Assembly: GCF_027244095.1 (NCBI RefSeq)
Contig: NC_069658.1
Span: forward strand, 419,022,687-419,086,686
Length of the DNA stretch: 64,000 bases
Direction: 5' to 3'
DNA from: Hemicordylus capensis
Lineage: Eukaryota; Chordata; Lepidosauria; Squamata; Cordylidae
Shown here: in pieces, positions 1 to 11,618 of the stretch
How the letters are laid out: every line of letters begins with the position of its first letter
Numbering within the stretch: the first letter of the stretch is position 1
Notes under the pieces: generated by a model
The model's database searches: none
What the model saw: only the letters and a program-made list of their open reading frames with translations
What the model was told of the DNA's origin: nothing
Translations under genes and position numbers: made by a program

Positions 1-256
1 AGGTCCATCTAGCTCAGGATTGTCTACACAGTCTGGCAGTGGCTTCTCCAAGGTTGCAGGCAGGAATCTCTCTGAGCCCTATCTTGGAGATGCTGCCAGA
101 GAGGGAACTTGGAATCTTCTGCTCTTCCCAGAGCGGCTCCATCCCCTGAGGGGAATATGCTCACCCATGAAGTCTCCCATTTATATGCAACCAGGGCAGA
201 TCCTGCTTACCTAAGGAGACAAGTCCTGCTTGCTACCACAAGACCAACTCTCCTCT
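1..256 (-). repeat. SINE with 5S rRNA-like head (truncated by window edge)
   Basis: Read on the minus strand, the element starts near 256 with a GGAGAGGAGAG...TTGTGGTAGCAAGC leader. At 213-171 it has a stretch matching the box A to box C part of 5S rRNA (TAAGCAGG.TC, CCTGGTT, ATGGGAGACT). A body follows (GGAGAAGCCACTGCCAG, GTAGACAATCCTGAGCTAG) that is shared with the tRNA-headed SINE at 36118-36292. The 3' end runs out of the window. Confidence 0.7.
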
Positions 257-265
257 CCTGTCATT

Positions 266-330
266 AAACTACAACTCCCATCATCCCCAGCTACAATTTA
301 TTGTGGCTGGAGATGATGGGAGCTGTAGTT
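266..330. mobile_element. Palindromic hAT-type MITE
   Basis: Two arms, 266-291 and 305-330, are inverted copies of ACTACAACTCCCATCATCCC. The same core recurs at 12108-12243, 18640-18759, 38222-38357 and 61069-61443, three of which have 8-bp target duplications. Ends here are eroded. Confidence 0.6.
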
Positions 331-884
331 CAGCAACGTCTGGGGACTTTTCACATGACCGTGCGGGCAGGTGGTGGGAGGAAGGGTTCAACCTACCTTC
401 CCCCAGGCTATCACTATTTGTGCCTGCGACGTGCAAGCCACACACGCACATGACCTGTGCTGCTCCTGGCAGCGCAGATCCACAGAGGCTGGAACTCGTT
501 TTCCCAGCCTCTGGTTACCCCACAAGGCACAGTGCGATGAGTGTGGTGCCTTGGGGGATTCCCCTGTCAGACGGGCGCTCTAGGCATACATCTCTGTGTC
601 TCCTCATGCTCCGTGAAGTCCGAAGAGACACATGATCCTGGCAGCCAGGTGAAGAGAAGACTTGCTCCCTTACCCCAGCTCTGAGCTTAGGAGCAGGGTT
701 AGGCTGGGCAGGAACACCAAGATCCATGCAGATCCTGGCGCTCCACATGAGCAGACAAGCTGGGGTAGGCTGCCCTGGCCTGGGCTAGGCTACTCGTGAG
801 AACAGCCTCCTGGAGTACCACAGGTTGGGAACCCCTGGTTTAGAGCAAGTGTAAGGCACTGTAGGGCTTAAACTGGGAGACAGA
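331..884. other. Unassigned intron 2 sequence
   Basis: Nothing recognised. Frames of 60-110 residues have no family resemblance. Confidence 0.6.
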
Positions 885-1235
885 TAGTGAGGCTGCTCAC
901 GACCGCAGGAAACCCGGCTAAGGGAGCCCAGCCCACTTTCCTGCGGTCATGCGCTGCAACGGGAGTCATGCAAACCCCACTAAGTACCCCCCCCTTAAAC
1001 GAGGTTAGCAGTACCCCCCTCATTTAAGGGCGGGGGCATCCTCGCACTTGCGTGGGGCATCCTGGGACTTCTGGGGCCCAGACGGGTGGCCCTCGGTCCC
1101 CGCTGCCCCTACCAGCTCCATGACAGAGCCGGTAGTTATGTGGGCAGCCGATCCAGCCACCCAAGGCGAGCTCCCTGCTCGTTCCTGGGCTAAGCCTGCT
1201 CTCCCTGCGAAGCCCAGTTAGTCCGTGTGGAGAGC
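885..1235 (+). mobile_element. Hairpin-string element, diverged copy
   Basis: GC-rich segment that starts with a 12-bp perfect stem, GACCGCAGGAAA/TTTCCTGCGGTC (901-948). It shares AGCTCCATGACAGAGCCGG with the copy at 22236-22735, plus the GCATCCTGGGA and CTGCTCTCCCTGCGAAG parts. Borders are approximate. It looks like a non-autonomous DNA element with no coding capacity. Confidence 0.5.
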
Positions 1236-3276
1236 TTCACTAGCTTCTTACTCACTACACTACCAAGACAGCAGGTCAGCTTGGGGATGGGGAGCAGGCC
1301 ATTAGAATCCTTCCAGCAAAGGGAGTCCGGTGTTCAAGAGAACCCAACCTTCCTTCTTTTTACACTTCAGGGCCTGGTGATGCTTCGACCTAAGCAACCG
1401 GTAGGGAAATCACTTCACAACACCCACCTGGTTGCGGAGCTTGACTAGGAGATCCAGCCTAGGATCCAGCCACCAGCTCCTACTCACCTGATTATTCTCC
1501 ATTGTTCTTCACGTTCACCGCTCTGCTGAGGCCAGAGCAGCAGGTGACAGGTTATCCATCCATCCAAGTATGTTTTTACACATAAGTGCTCATGGAAATT
1601 ATGCCACGAATCAGCCATAGAGTGCTGAATGTTACTGTTGTGGATGCGCTTACAGCACATGTAGTCTCCCCAGTACAGCTCTACTTACCTTAGTGAAATT
1701 AAGTGCACAATTTATACCTTAAATATGTTACTATTTCGTAACTCTGATTACGGCATGGGGCTCTTGCCATGTCTGGAAGGTGTCCTAAACCCTTTTGTCT
1801 GTTGCCTAGGGATGTCTCTGCTGTGTTAGGCCCCAAGGGGGCAGGTGTGTTGCTGCCAATATGGCTCACTTTGTTTGCTGGAATTTTTTTGTTTTCCAGC
1901 AAATCTCAACTGGGACAGGTTCCCACATAAATGCCTCCATAGTCTGCATGTCAGACTGCTCTTTTTGCAAGCATCTTGGGTGGATCTGATTACTGCCGAA
2001 GAAAACAAGCAAACCTTACCACAGCGCACCCAAACAATGCATTTAACTACCTTGGCAAAAGCAAAGGGAAGTCTGCCCTGCACTGCACAGCTGCACAGCA
2101 TTATCCTGTAAGACTTCTGTGGCATGAGGGCTCGAGGCTGACACACCCATATTTATAGCACACTGTGTACTGTACAATGCCCAGTGCCAAGAAACTCAAC
2201 CTATCTACCCTGGCGGAAAAACAAAGTCATACCAGGTTAATCCGATTCTTAAATTGCACAACTTCTATAAAACTGGAGGGAAAACAATTTTTTTTTAATT
2301 CCCTTCAGCTTTTTGCTCTTTCTTCTTCCCTTTCCCTTCCGCCTGATGGCCTCATTTCCCCCCTGTTGATTACCTTATGTGCTTCTTACTTGCCCCCTCT
2401 GTCTTTAAAATTTTTTTTTTAAAGTCTAGATTCCCTTTCTATTTTCAAAAGGGATTGTTAAAAACAAGAGCGGGGGCGGGGGGAGAGGGTTCACAGCCTG
2501 GGGAGGTTTAAGAGTATGAAAGATGCCCAAGGTCATTTGGACACATTTCTCCACTTATGGTACGGGAACTGCTTTGATAAGATGAAAGGCTCGAGATAAT
2601 GAAGTCCCAAATTTAAACTCTGGAGATCTGACTACATAATTGTTTCCAGGAGGCATCATCTGCAGCAGGAGTTCCGAAACCTGTTTTTCCTCTTCTATTA
2701 TTATTATTTTTTGCCAATCCGCCCCCCACCACCCATTTAGAAATTTGTGTGGCTATACACATTGCTTTCAAGCATCCCTGATTGAACATTCTTGATTTTG
2801 ATCCTTTTAAAGCTGTTCTTTTGTCCTCCTCATTATACTTTTCAGTGCTCCTGGTTTTTACCAAATACCGTATCTTTATTCTGGATTTGTCTGCAATGGT
2901 GGCTTTACTTATTTATTGAAAACCAGCCCTATCCTTGAAGACTCACATCATTCAATAAAACCCCTCCATCAACAGAATTAGCTTGCCTCGAGCTGGATCA
3001 AATGTTTGCTTTGCAGAAACAGCTATGTGCTTGCTGTACCCTTGTAAAAAAAGAAGAGGCTTTATTCTGTAATTACTCAGCAGGATACATTGCCCACCTG
3101 TGAAAAGCTTGCCTGGAATACTTATCTGCTACTAGCAATGTACTTTTTCAATTCCTAAAGCGAACTGCTATGAGAGTTGCTGATTCAACCACAGCCTGCC
3201 AACAGGATTCTGAAATAAATCATAATATCTTGCATCCCTTCCAGAAGATACTCAGATCTGGGCTTTGACAGACCTT
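1236..3276. other. Unassigned intron 2 sequence
   Basis: AT-richer unique-looking sequence with short T and A runs. No repeat, exon or RNA gene recognised. Confidence 0.6.
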
Positions 3277-3696
3277 GAGGTTATTCACACAATCATAGAA
3301 AATCAGGCTAGCCTCTGCTAGCCCGATCTTCTACCATCGTGAGAACCACTGGGCTCGGCTACAAGCCTGGTGGTTCTTCAGCAGGTCACCCGCTTAAGTA
3401 GCCTGGTGCTTAAACCGGGTTTGCGGAGCAAGTGCTCCGCAAACCCGATTTTTGCAATTGTGAGTCGCCACGGCACAACTCACAAGTAGACCCCCAACCG
3501 GGAGGCTCAAAAGCAGCCTCCCGGCTTGGGGGTCTCTCCAGCATGCCCTGCGCACTCGCCGGCAGTTGTGTGGGTGGTCACTGCGGCCGCCTGGAGCAGA
3601 CTGCCTGCTCATCTGCGGGGAGAACGGTCTAAGTTCGCTCTCCCCGCAAACTCTCCCCAGGTGGCTCCCACTGATCGTGGGAACCGCCTCTTTGAA
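3277..3696 (+). mobile_element. Hairpin-string element
   Basis: About 420 bp made almost entirely of consecutive stem-loops. One spans 3288-3349. A perfect 15-bp stem with a 2-nt loop lies at 3416-3447 (CGGGTTTGCGGAGCA), a long stem at 3489-3534 (GACCCCCAA..GGGAGGCT), and a GCGGGGAGA/TCTCCCCGC stem lies near 3616-3650. Its outer ends, GAGGTTATTCACAC and GTGGGAACCGCCTC, are inverted repeats. No open frame of note. Confidence 0.65.
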
Positions 3697-4082
3697 AGGC
3701 AAGATCCACAGCCAGAAAACAATGGCTGACATCCTGACTGAATTACTTGATGGAACTTGGAAGTTCTATTGGAATTAAGTAGTCCTTTAGAGTAACTCCT
3801 GTGTAGTATTACTGAGTAATTTGGCCTGTATGTCAGTCAGTCATGGAGAACATCTCTCTGTCTGCCACTGCTGTTTGCGCTTGTCGAGCAAGATCACTAA
3901 CAAGCATCCATGAATGAGCAATTGCCGAGTTCAGGACAGGGAAGGCAGTTTCTATTAGCTTTTAACGTTAAAGACCATTAGGGTGCCCAACAGCCAGAAA
4001 AATACCTTCAGACGCCAAAGGCCATCCTATCCTTCCTAGGCCATGCACCTTTGAGAGGTACCTTCGGATTTTGTCATTTCTC

Positions 4083-4210
4083 TTTCACTAAAGATATATC
4101 TTTTTTATTATTATACTACTTTTCAACAAAAACAATAAACATTCTCAAAGTGGTTCACACAGCAAAAGGCATGATGGTCCCTTGTTCCAAAGGGGCTTTG
4201 GGAAGGAAAC
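4083..4210 (-). repeat. SINE 'D' fragment
   Basis: Reverse tail and middle: ATACTACTTTTCAACAAAAAC and AAAGTGGTTCACACAGC. Diverged. Confidence 0.5.
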
Positions 4211-5002
4211 AAAAAGCAAGAGTTTACACTCCACCGAAAAGTTCATCTTAGGCTGGTTTCTTGTGCACTGATAGATGTTACTCCCACCTAGAGAAGCTGT
4301 TCCTTTTTCCTGGTAGGGTCACTGTAACTTTAAAAGCTGTGCAACAGGCAGACATTCAACAGCAATTATTTCTGTAGCACAGAAGCACATTTGCAGAGAA
4401 ATCTGCTTAATTTCTGCCTGAATCCCACCGCTCTTAAAAGCACAGAAGCCTTCCTAAACAGAAAGTGGCAACCCTACCCTCTCTCTCAAAAGCTCTGTAA
4501 CTGCATGTGGAATTTAAATATGAAGATGCACCCATGTACAAAAAACCCCCAACCCTACTACACTCTGCACAAACAATGCAAACATCTGCTTTGCAAATGT
4601 AGAATGACAATAGCACAGGGTTTCTACTGCATATGCTATATGTGTTAAGAGAGAGGTGCAAGCCAAGGCAACAGACAATGTAAGTGCTAACACAGCCTCC
4701 TACAGAGCCTCCTAAGCGGACCAGGCTGATGGAAACGAGATGAAAGTCTGTAAATCTGTGTGTCACCTTTGTATGCACGTACATATAAAGCAGGCTAGGT
4801 TCATCTCCCTGAAGCTGCAGTGCAGCTACCACATATTTCTTTTTCAAAATGGGAGGAGGGATGCCACTCATAGACCTATCCCGCACATTGTCTATTCACG
4901 CCCCCCTTGCAAAACATAAGTCACTCCAATCACTTACACAGTGAGAGATACTATAGTGTTGGATCAGTATCACACAATGCACTTTAAGTGTCTGGAAAGT
5001 AA

Positions 5003-5150
5003 GGTTGCCAACTTTGAGTGATGCTTTTCCTGGGAATGTATCCCCCCCGCCCATTTCCCCCCTCCCCCCAATATTTGTTTTTCACAGACATTAACATATC
5101 CAGGCTTGCTTTCAATAGATTGATGCTAATCCTGGAGGGCTGACTGTAAC
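5003..5150. mobile_element. Short copy of the GGGTTGCCAAC-ended element
   Basis: Starts AAGGTTGCCAACTTTGAGTG and ends TTTCAATAG...TCCTGGAGGGCTGACTG, matching both arms of 19203-19985. The right end is eroded. Confidence 0.5.
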
Positions 5151-6547
5151 AGCACCTTACTGCAAAGGCACTTCAGCCATTTCATTCAACACTGATGCCT
5201 GGTCTTCAGTGGCCCAATGGATGCCTTTGGAATCCAAGTTTCATGTCATTATTTTTAACTTAGGCCATGCACAGAAAAAAATAGAAGTAGATGCAATTTT
5301 TTTCCTCCAGAAAACAGAAACAGTAGACGTGATTGGTTGCAGAGTTCTGCACAGCCCAAGCTTGATCTCTGTTTCTCTCAGCACTTCTCTCTACTCTGCA
5401 ATCGAGTTACTAGGCTACCTGAAAACACCGCCATTGTCATTAGCAGGTTCTGCAGGCCAAGGGGGAACCACTAAGTGGTTTGTTGGGCATAAGGTCCAAT
5501 CCCTGCCATACAAAGTAGGGAGGTCCCCCCCCCACTTTTTACTATGGATTGAGGACCATGCTCAGCTGTGTGTTCATTAAATTAAGTAGGACTGAAAGGG
5601 ATTTTGTTTTTGTTTTGCAATGAAGTGCTTAATCTCTGACCTATTGTCCACAGTTGTGTTCCAGGGAGGAGAACATGTTGCAGGCCGAGCTTTGCAGGCC
5701 GAGCTTCCCAAGGATAATTGAGAGAGAAGTTTGTTATGGCCATTCAACATCTTCAGTGAGAGATCCTCTGCCAAAAACCATGCATGCTGCTTTCTATTTA
5801 TGAGGCTGCATATTAGGAGAGGACATTTTGTCACAACTGATTTATTGCTGAAGCCTCATTTCTGACATCTGCCAGTGGCAAGTGCGTTCTAATCGAAGGA
5901 GCACATTGATCTAGAGGCACCTGGCAAGTTTTGCTTCCCTCATTATTGGCCTGTTTGCCAAGTCCTGCAGACCTAACAGGGTTATCCAAGGCCTCATTGA
6001 GTTTGTGAGGATCTCTCCCCACCGCCCCCCTGAGCTGACAAGAATGAGCATAGTACTTTCGGTGTGCTTGTGAATAGCAAGTTGAGCCTCAGCCAGGCAG
6101 AACATCAACAAGACACAGTGGCAGCTGATGCACCACAGCAGGGAGCATGCGTGGGTGTGGATCAGCTTCCTTCCACCAACCTTCTCTGGAGTCTAAAGCA
6201 GGAAGGAGGAAGGACTGAATACTTCACTGTTTTTGAGGGGTGATGTTCTTACTGGGGTTTTGATGTTCTGAAAGGATGCTCATATCAGAATCACAGTTCA
6301 CATCAGTTTCATATCATATCATGATCTGATCTCTCACTTTTTATTTTTTTAAAGCAAAACAGCCTTGGGGAGGGGGGCAGTGGATCCTATAGACAAGCTA
6401 TGGCAGTTGCTTCAGGGGGTGGATTGTTGGGGTGCCAGCAAGGCAGCTTGCAAAGTCAGTTTTGAAAGGGGGCTAGCCTCACCAAGGTTGTGGGGCAAGG
6501 CATTTGGTGCTGCAGTAGCATGGGTTGCCCCTGGAAATGGGCATGGA

Positions 6548-6632
6548 CTAGCAACAACAACAAACATTTATATACTGCTTTTCAACAAAAGTTTCCAATG
6601 CACTTTACATAGAGAAATAATAAATAAAGATG
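6548..6632 (-). repeat. SINE 'D' tail fragment
   Basis: Reverse tail TATATACTGCTTTTCAACAA, then CACTTTACATAGAGAAATAA. Confidence 0.55.
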
Positions 6633-6840
6633 GATTTGGTGGACCTGTTTGCAAGCTTGCTAAAGCCACAGAGTGGCTCTTCTGTTTATGGAGGAAGAAT
6701 GAGGGCTACACACACACACACCTTTATGTTTTCTACTCTTTAACCAGGGGCTTGGGAAGACATTGAGATGCCTGAAGAATAATTAACTCGCATTAAGTGA
6801 TCTTAAGTCTGTAATCTACATGTGAAAAGGGATTCTAATT

Positions 6841-6905
6841 TGCAGTACTGAAGTGGAAGGGTGGAGTATAAATATCTTAAATAAAATAAAATTAAAATAA
6901 ATCTG
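6841..6905 (+). mobile_element. LINE or SINE 3' tail
   Basis: GGAAGGGTGGAGTATAAATATC followed by AAATAAAAT repeats, like L2-type 3' ends. Source uncertain. Confidence 0.4.
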
Positions 6906-7812
6906 CAGAATATGAAAACTGTAAATGATAGCTATCTTGGGTTAATTAATGTGGAGGATAACAATATGGTTAGATAGGCCCTGGGTCTGATCCAGCAAGG
7001 CTCTTGTTACGTATTTATCCATGACATCACACATTCTATATATGTGATGCTGGGGTGCATACTCAAGACTCCAGATTAATTACTTCTAAACACATGTTCA
7101 CTACCTTTTGTACATACAATTAAGGTGGTTGAGGAGTGGTAGAAGAACAGATCTAAATTTGGCTTTAAGTGTCTTTCCTGAACCTGTAGATTCCTTGCTA
7201 GCCAATAACAGCATCTGTTAGGAATTATTGTGTAAGGTCTTTTCAAAGTGTAACAGTTTCGCTTTCTGTATTGTAAAACCACCCAAGTTTCAATGTTTAG
7301 TATAGAGTTAGGTGTTTGCATTTAAAGGACTTTATGATATACAAGGTATTTTCCTCCTCCCGTTGAGAATACATTTATTTTGCCATTTATGAATAAACTG
7401 GGAGATTTTCTACTATAGCTTATAAAGATGGGTCAGATCTTTCACGGCTCCACTTTTGTAGATGCAGTGCTATGCAATGTTCTATTATGCAGAACTCTCT
7501 GTCATGAAAGATTACGCATAGCTCAAAACTATGGAGAAGGGCTGCTGTACCACAAATATTTTTGCAAACTTTTCACAATTTTTCTCCCCCCGGCCAATGA
7601 ACCGGAACTCTGGGATGACTTAGAAGATGTGGACTCTCCCCAAGCTCACTTTTTGTGGAATGGCTACCACAACACATCTATCACATCAAACTCACTGTCA
7701 GCATTGATGAGTAATATTTATTTATTCATTCATTCATTCATTCTATTTTTATACTGCCCTTCCGAAATGGCTCATGGCGGTATTTTCCCTCTCTTTTGAC
7801 CTGCTGCTGCTG

Positions 7813-8072
7813 CTGCTACTACTACTATTACTACGAATATTTATATACCGCTTTTCAACAAATAGTTCTCAAAGCAGTTACACAGAAAAATGAAGAATTA
7901 ATAAATAAGATTCTTCCCAGTCCCCAAAGGGCTCACATTCTAAAAGGAAATACAAGGTAGACAGCAGCAACAACTGTGCTAGGGTTGGAAAGGGGGAAGT
8001 TGTTTTCCCCCTCCTAAATAGAAGAGAGTCACCACTTTCAAAAGTGCCTCTTTGCTCAGTTAGCAGCTAGGG
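7813..8072 (-). repeat. SINE 'D'
   Basis: Reverse copy. The tail is ATATACCGCTTTTCAACAAA, the middle CCCCAAAGGGCTCACATTC, and the head GTGCCTCTTTGCTCAGTTAG. A related tail fragment lies just before it at 7725-7790. Confidence 0.75.
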
Positions 8073-8756
8073 AGACTCCCGAAAGGGCTTGCGGGGGTGG
8101 GGTGCAACTGCCCCCTCAGACAAGTAGTTTGCCCCCCCCACTGCCCCTCATTTCTATTTCAGAAATCTAATATGCGGGTCATAGCTTGCCCACCCATAAA
8201 TGCACTTTGCCCCTTCTGTGCCCCTCGTTTCATTTTTTTCAGGTGCCACCACTGATTAGCAGGTTTTGGTTAGCAGGGGTTATGCTCTCTCTGTGTGTTC
8301 CCGTATCAGCCAGCCCTCCCCCCCAATCCCTGGCCCACCCGTGTTCACCAGGCCATCCCACAGAGCCCCCCCATCAGGTATTCATTTCCAGGAGTTCTCA
8401 TGCTCCCTCCTGTGGAAAGGTTGGACGGTGCGCTATGGCTGTGCAAACTGAACAGCAACCCGAGCTGCAGCAATTAGTAGGTGACAGTGTTCATTTCCAC
8501 GCTGTGAAAAGCATCACCTGCTGAATTCTGCACATCAAGCAGCTGTTAAAGTCACAAGAACAGGCCGGGCTGTTTTTCTGATCTGTTTGCAAGTGGCTCT
8601 GCCTATAGCAGTCCATTGTACATTCATCCAGAGCAGTGTTTCTCAAACTTTTTGGAGTCAAGGACCGCTAAATTCTTCGTGCAGAGTTTCAAGGACCGCT
8701 ACATTCTTCATGCGCAGTTTCCCGGACCAGCAGTTAGTAAAGGGGTTTCAAGTCTG

Positions 8757-8804
<48 letters not shown>

Positions 8805-8905
8805 CCAGACTTCTATACTGCCCAAAACTTGCATCTCTGGGCAGTTTATAATGAAAATAATATAAGCATTAAAATAATTAAATTTGGAATCTTTTGCAAA
8901 CATGG
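8757..8905 (-). mobile_element. LINE 3' tail with (CTAT)n, nested in hAT
   Basis: On the minus strand it ends with the CTGCCCAGAGATGCAAG...GGGCAGTATAGAAG tail followed by ATAG repeats (8757-8804). The same tail is at 58800-58950, where it is joined to LINE coding sequence. This is a short 5'-truncated insertion. Confidence 0.6.
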
Positions 8906-8909
8906 AATA

Positions 8910-9045
8910 TTAGGGGTTCTTAACCTTGGGTCCCTCAGTTAAACTCCTATAACCCCCAACAACAATGGCATTTGGCCATTATGGCTGGGGATTATGGGAG
9001 TAGAAGTCCACCAATGTCTGGGTACCCAAGGTTGAGAACCCCTGA
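8910..9045. mobile_element. Palindromic MITE nested in hAT
   Basis: The arms AGGGGTTCTTAACCTTGGGT and ACCCAAGGTTGAGAACCCCT are inverted, with a middle related to the other palindromic hAT MITEs (GGCCATTATGGCTGGGGATT). Confidence 0.6.
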
Positions 9046-9609
9046 CTCTAAAAGCCTGGGTGAACAAATTTGTCTCCAGTATGTCTGGAGTGGAGGTGCT
9101 TGTGATTACTCAATGGAGAGGGGATGTTGGGCCATTAGAAAAATTCAAAAGCTACATGAGGCCAATGAAAACAACATACAAGCAAGCCCCACTGATGCAA
9201 GAGGGAAACAGCGTTCCCTCTCAAGGCGCCTCGACCATAACAGGCAGCTGGGTTTCAATCAACCAACCTTTGGCTGCAAACAATGAGCATGCAAGAACCA
9301 GCAGCCCTTCAAGTGGCGCCCACTGCCATACTTTTTCCTCCATGCCCCCGCACCGCATACAGTTTGAAGCTGTAAAGATAGGGAATAAGATAGCTGTAGG
9401 AAGATCTCAGCAGCACATGGAGGCAAGGCACAAGAAGGGTCCCATGCCTCCGTGATACTCTTCCTCTTCCGTGCCATGTGCAAAATTGAGGAAGTGAGTG
9501 CCTTGATTTCAGTTGGGGGGGGGTTGACTCCCAGTCAGGGACCGGCACTCAACCCTTCGGGGACCGGCAGCGGTCCAGGGACCGGTGGTTGAGAAACACT
9601 GATCCAGAG

Positions 9610-10903
9610 AACCACCAAAATATTTTACTCCCCTTATGCACTGCAAGCTAAAACTAGAAGCTGTCTGGTTGATTTTTTTAAAAAGCAGTCCAGATAGGAA
9701 AATAAACGGCCAGCGCTCATCCGTGCATCACCTAATTGGGCCCTTCGTCCTGAGTTAGTTTGCTGACATTGAAGGCTCAGAGTTGAAGGAGGTTCACCTG
9801 GGCAAGCTCCCCCCACAAATGAATGGGAGCTATCCTTGCACATTTCTCAGTTGTTTCAGCAGAGTTGTGCCTAAAGAGACTCTTCTGTCAAGCCTACTCT
9901 GCAGTGAGCAGCTTGAGGATTGTAGGGCTATTTACATTTTAGATTTTTTTTTAAAGTCCCTTGCAATTTCTATCTTTTCCCAACATTTGAGCATGAAATG
10001 ATTAATTACCATTTTACAGAGAATATTAAAACCTCACCCCCTCTAAGTGAGAAGAGGACATGGTGCTCTTGCCTCCAGCCTATCTAAGCTTCTGCATTCA
10101 GCAGTTTTTTTTCCTTGCCCCAGGAGGATCTATTTATAAAATGTGCCTCAATCTCTTTTTGATCTAAACTGCAGTCTCCCAAACCAGAGAGAGGAAGGGA
10201 GGAAAGGAGGGGGGCAGGAGAAGGAGAATCTTTTGCGTACCCTATGAATCTCTACAGGACAACACACCCGTTACAGCTAAACTTTTCCATTTTGTTTTAA
10301 TTTCACTACACAGCTGGTCACGGCAGGAAAACGGAGAGAGACGCCTGCTTTGCTGTTCTGGGAACGGGGGTGGCGGGGAACCACTCCTCCGCACAGGGTT
10401 TTGCCATGTGCCTTGAGCACATGGTCGTTCATGGTCAAACAATTCAAGAGTTTTTACGGGAGAGCCAATGTGAAAAGACAAGGCTCAGGAAAAGACCTGC
10501 TTGGCAGATTAGCCACCCACATCAGTGAAACCCATGTGGGGAAGCCAAGGATCAGGGAGCTCGCAGTGGCTTGAGGCTATCCAATCTGTATACAAGAGGG
10601 CTTGTGACAGCGTCCAGGGGTTGTGTACAGCCATGAACTATTACAGTTTAGGAGAAGGGCAGGGCCAAGTTGGGGTCACTGAAGATGTACCATAGAGAGA
10701 GACAAACAGAGAGCACAAAACAAGCCGGGATTAAGGGATCGGTAAACCTTATTAGATTGGGGTGGGTGGAACCGTTTAAGGTGCAGATACATGTTGGGCA
10801 GAGGACAGAGCTGCATAATTCAAAAACTTGCTTGAATTATACTCTGTTTAGAAGCAATGCATGGTCATACATCTTCAACTACTCCCTACAAGGTCTGGCT
10901 GAG
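9610..10903. other. Unassigned intron 2 sequence
   Basis: A purine-rich stretch near 10190-10225. Nothing else recognised. Confidence 0.6.
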
Positions 10904-11610
10904 CAGAGCCATACTTAGCCACGGACCTTGGGGACCAGGTCCGTGGCCTCCCGCCTCTTGGGGGCCCTCCAAATGATATGGGGGGTCCTCGCCAGATTCC
11001 CCCCCACTGTACCACTGTTGTGCCACACCGCTGCTCCGTGCCTGCCGCTGCCCCGCCACACTGATATTTCACTGCCGGGGGTGGGGGTAAGCAAAATGGA
11101 GCAGGCTACCCTCAATGGCAGAGGAGTGTGGGCTTGCGCCCCATTCCCCAGGGGCTTCTTCCCACTCCCCGGGCGATGCACAGGCTTCTCTCCGGCCAGC
11201 CGCCTGCACAGTTTGAGTAAGGAGAGCATCGTGTAGCATGACATCACGATGTGCAGTGCTATCCATACTCAAACTGTGCAGGCGCGGCAACTGGAGAGAG
11301 GCCCGCACACTGACTGGGGAGAAGCCCCGCCGCCATGGGGGAGGGGGGTGGGTCTGGTCCGCTTGGCTCACCCTCCACCCCCTGGTTGTGAAGATCGGAA
11401 ATATAAGCGTGGTGGGTGTGGGGCAGTGGCAGTGCAGCAGCGGCACAGTGGTGGGGCTCTGGAAAGGCCCCCCAGATCATTTGGAGGCTCTCCAGGAGGC
11501 AGGAGCAGTGGTGGTGCAAATTAAAAAAAAATTAAGGAGGGGCCTTGCAGGGGAGAGGGCTTCCAACACCCTCTAGGTCGAGGCTGATTTTGGACCTAGG
11601 TGCGCAACTG
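10904..11610. mobile_element. Long palindromic hAT-like element
   Basis: The two halves are imperfect inverted copies centred near 11240. CCTGCACAGTTTGAGTA at 11200 pairs with TACTCAAACTGTGCAGG at 11266, and CTCCAAATGATATGGGG pairs with its mirror near 11470. The ends CAGAGCCATACTTAG and CCTAGGTGCGCAACTG match the family at 59384-59559 and 60095-60580. The flanks TGGCTGAG and CAGCTGAG agree at six of eight bases. The open frames of 80-125 residues here are by-products of GC-rich sequence. Confidence 0.7.
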
Positions 11611-11618
11611 CAGCTGAG

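Larger units (their letters stand above)
3697..7812. other. Mostly unassigned intron 2 sequence
   Basis: Apart from the listed SINE and LINE fragments and the 5003-5150 element, I see only a 14-bp tandem duplication of GCAGGCCGAGCTT (5680-5707) and a short AC run near 6709. Confidence 0.6.
8634..9601 (+). mobile_element. hAT element with perfect 8-bp target duplication
   Basis: Terminal inverted repeats are CAGTGTTTCTCAAAC at the left and GTTGAGAAACACTG at the right. Both sides are flanked by ATCCAGAG (8626-8633 and 9602-9609). The subterminal GGACCG motif is repeated in both arms. Inside are an L2-type LINE tail with a CTAT run (8757-8905) and a palindromic MITE (8910-9045). No transposase is visible, so it is non-autonomous. 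Confidence 0.9.

Noticed and set aside
171-256. A 5S rRNA gene
   Set aside because: Only the box A to box C region is similar, and it is joined to a SINE body.
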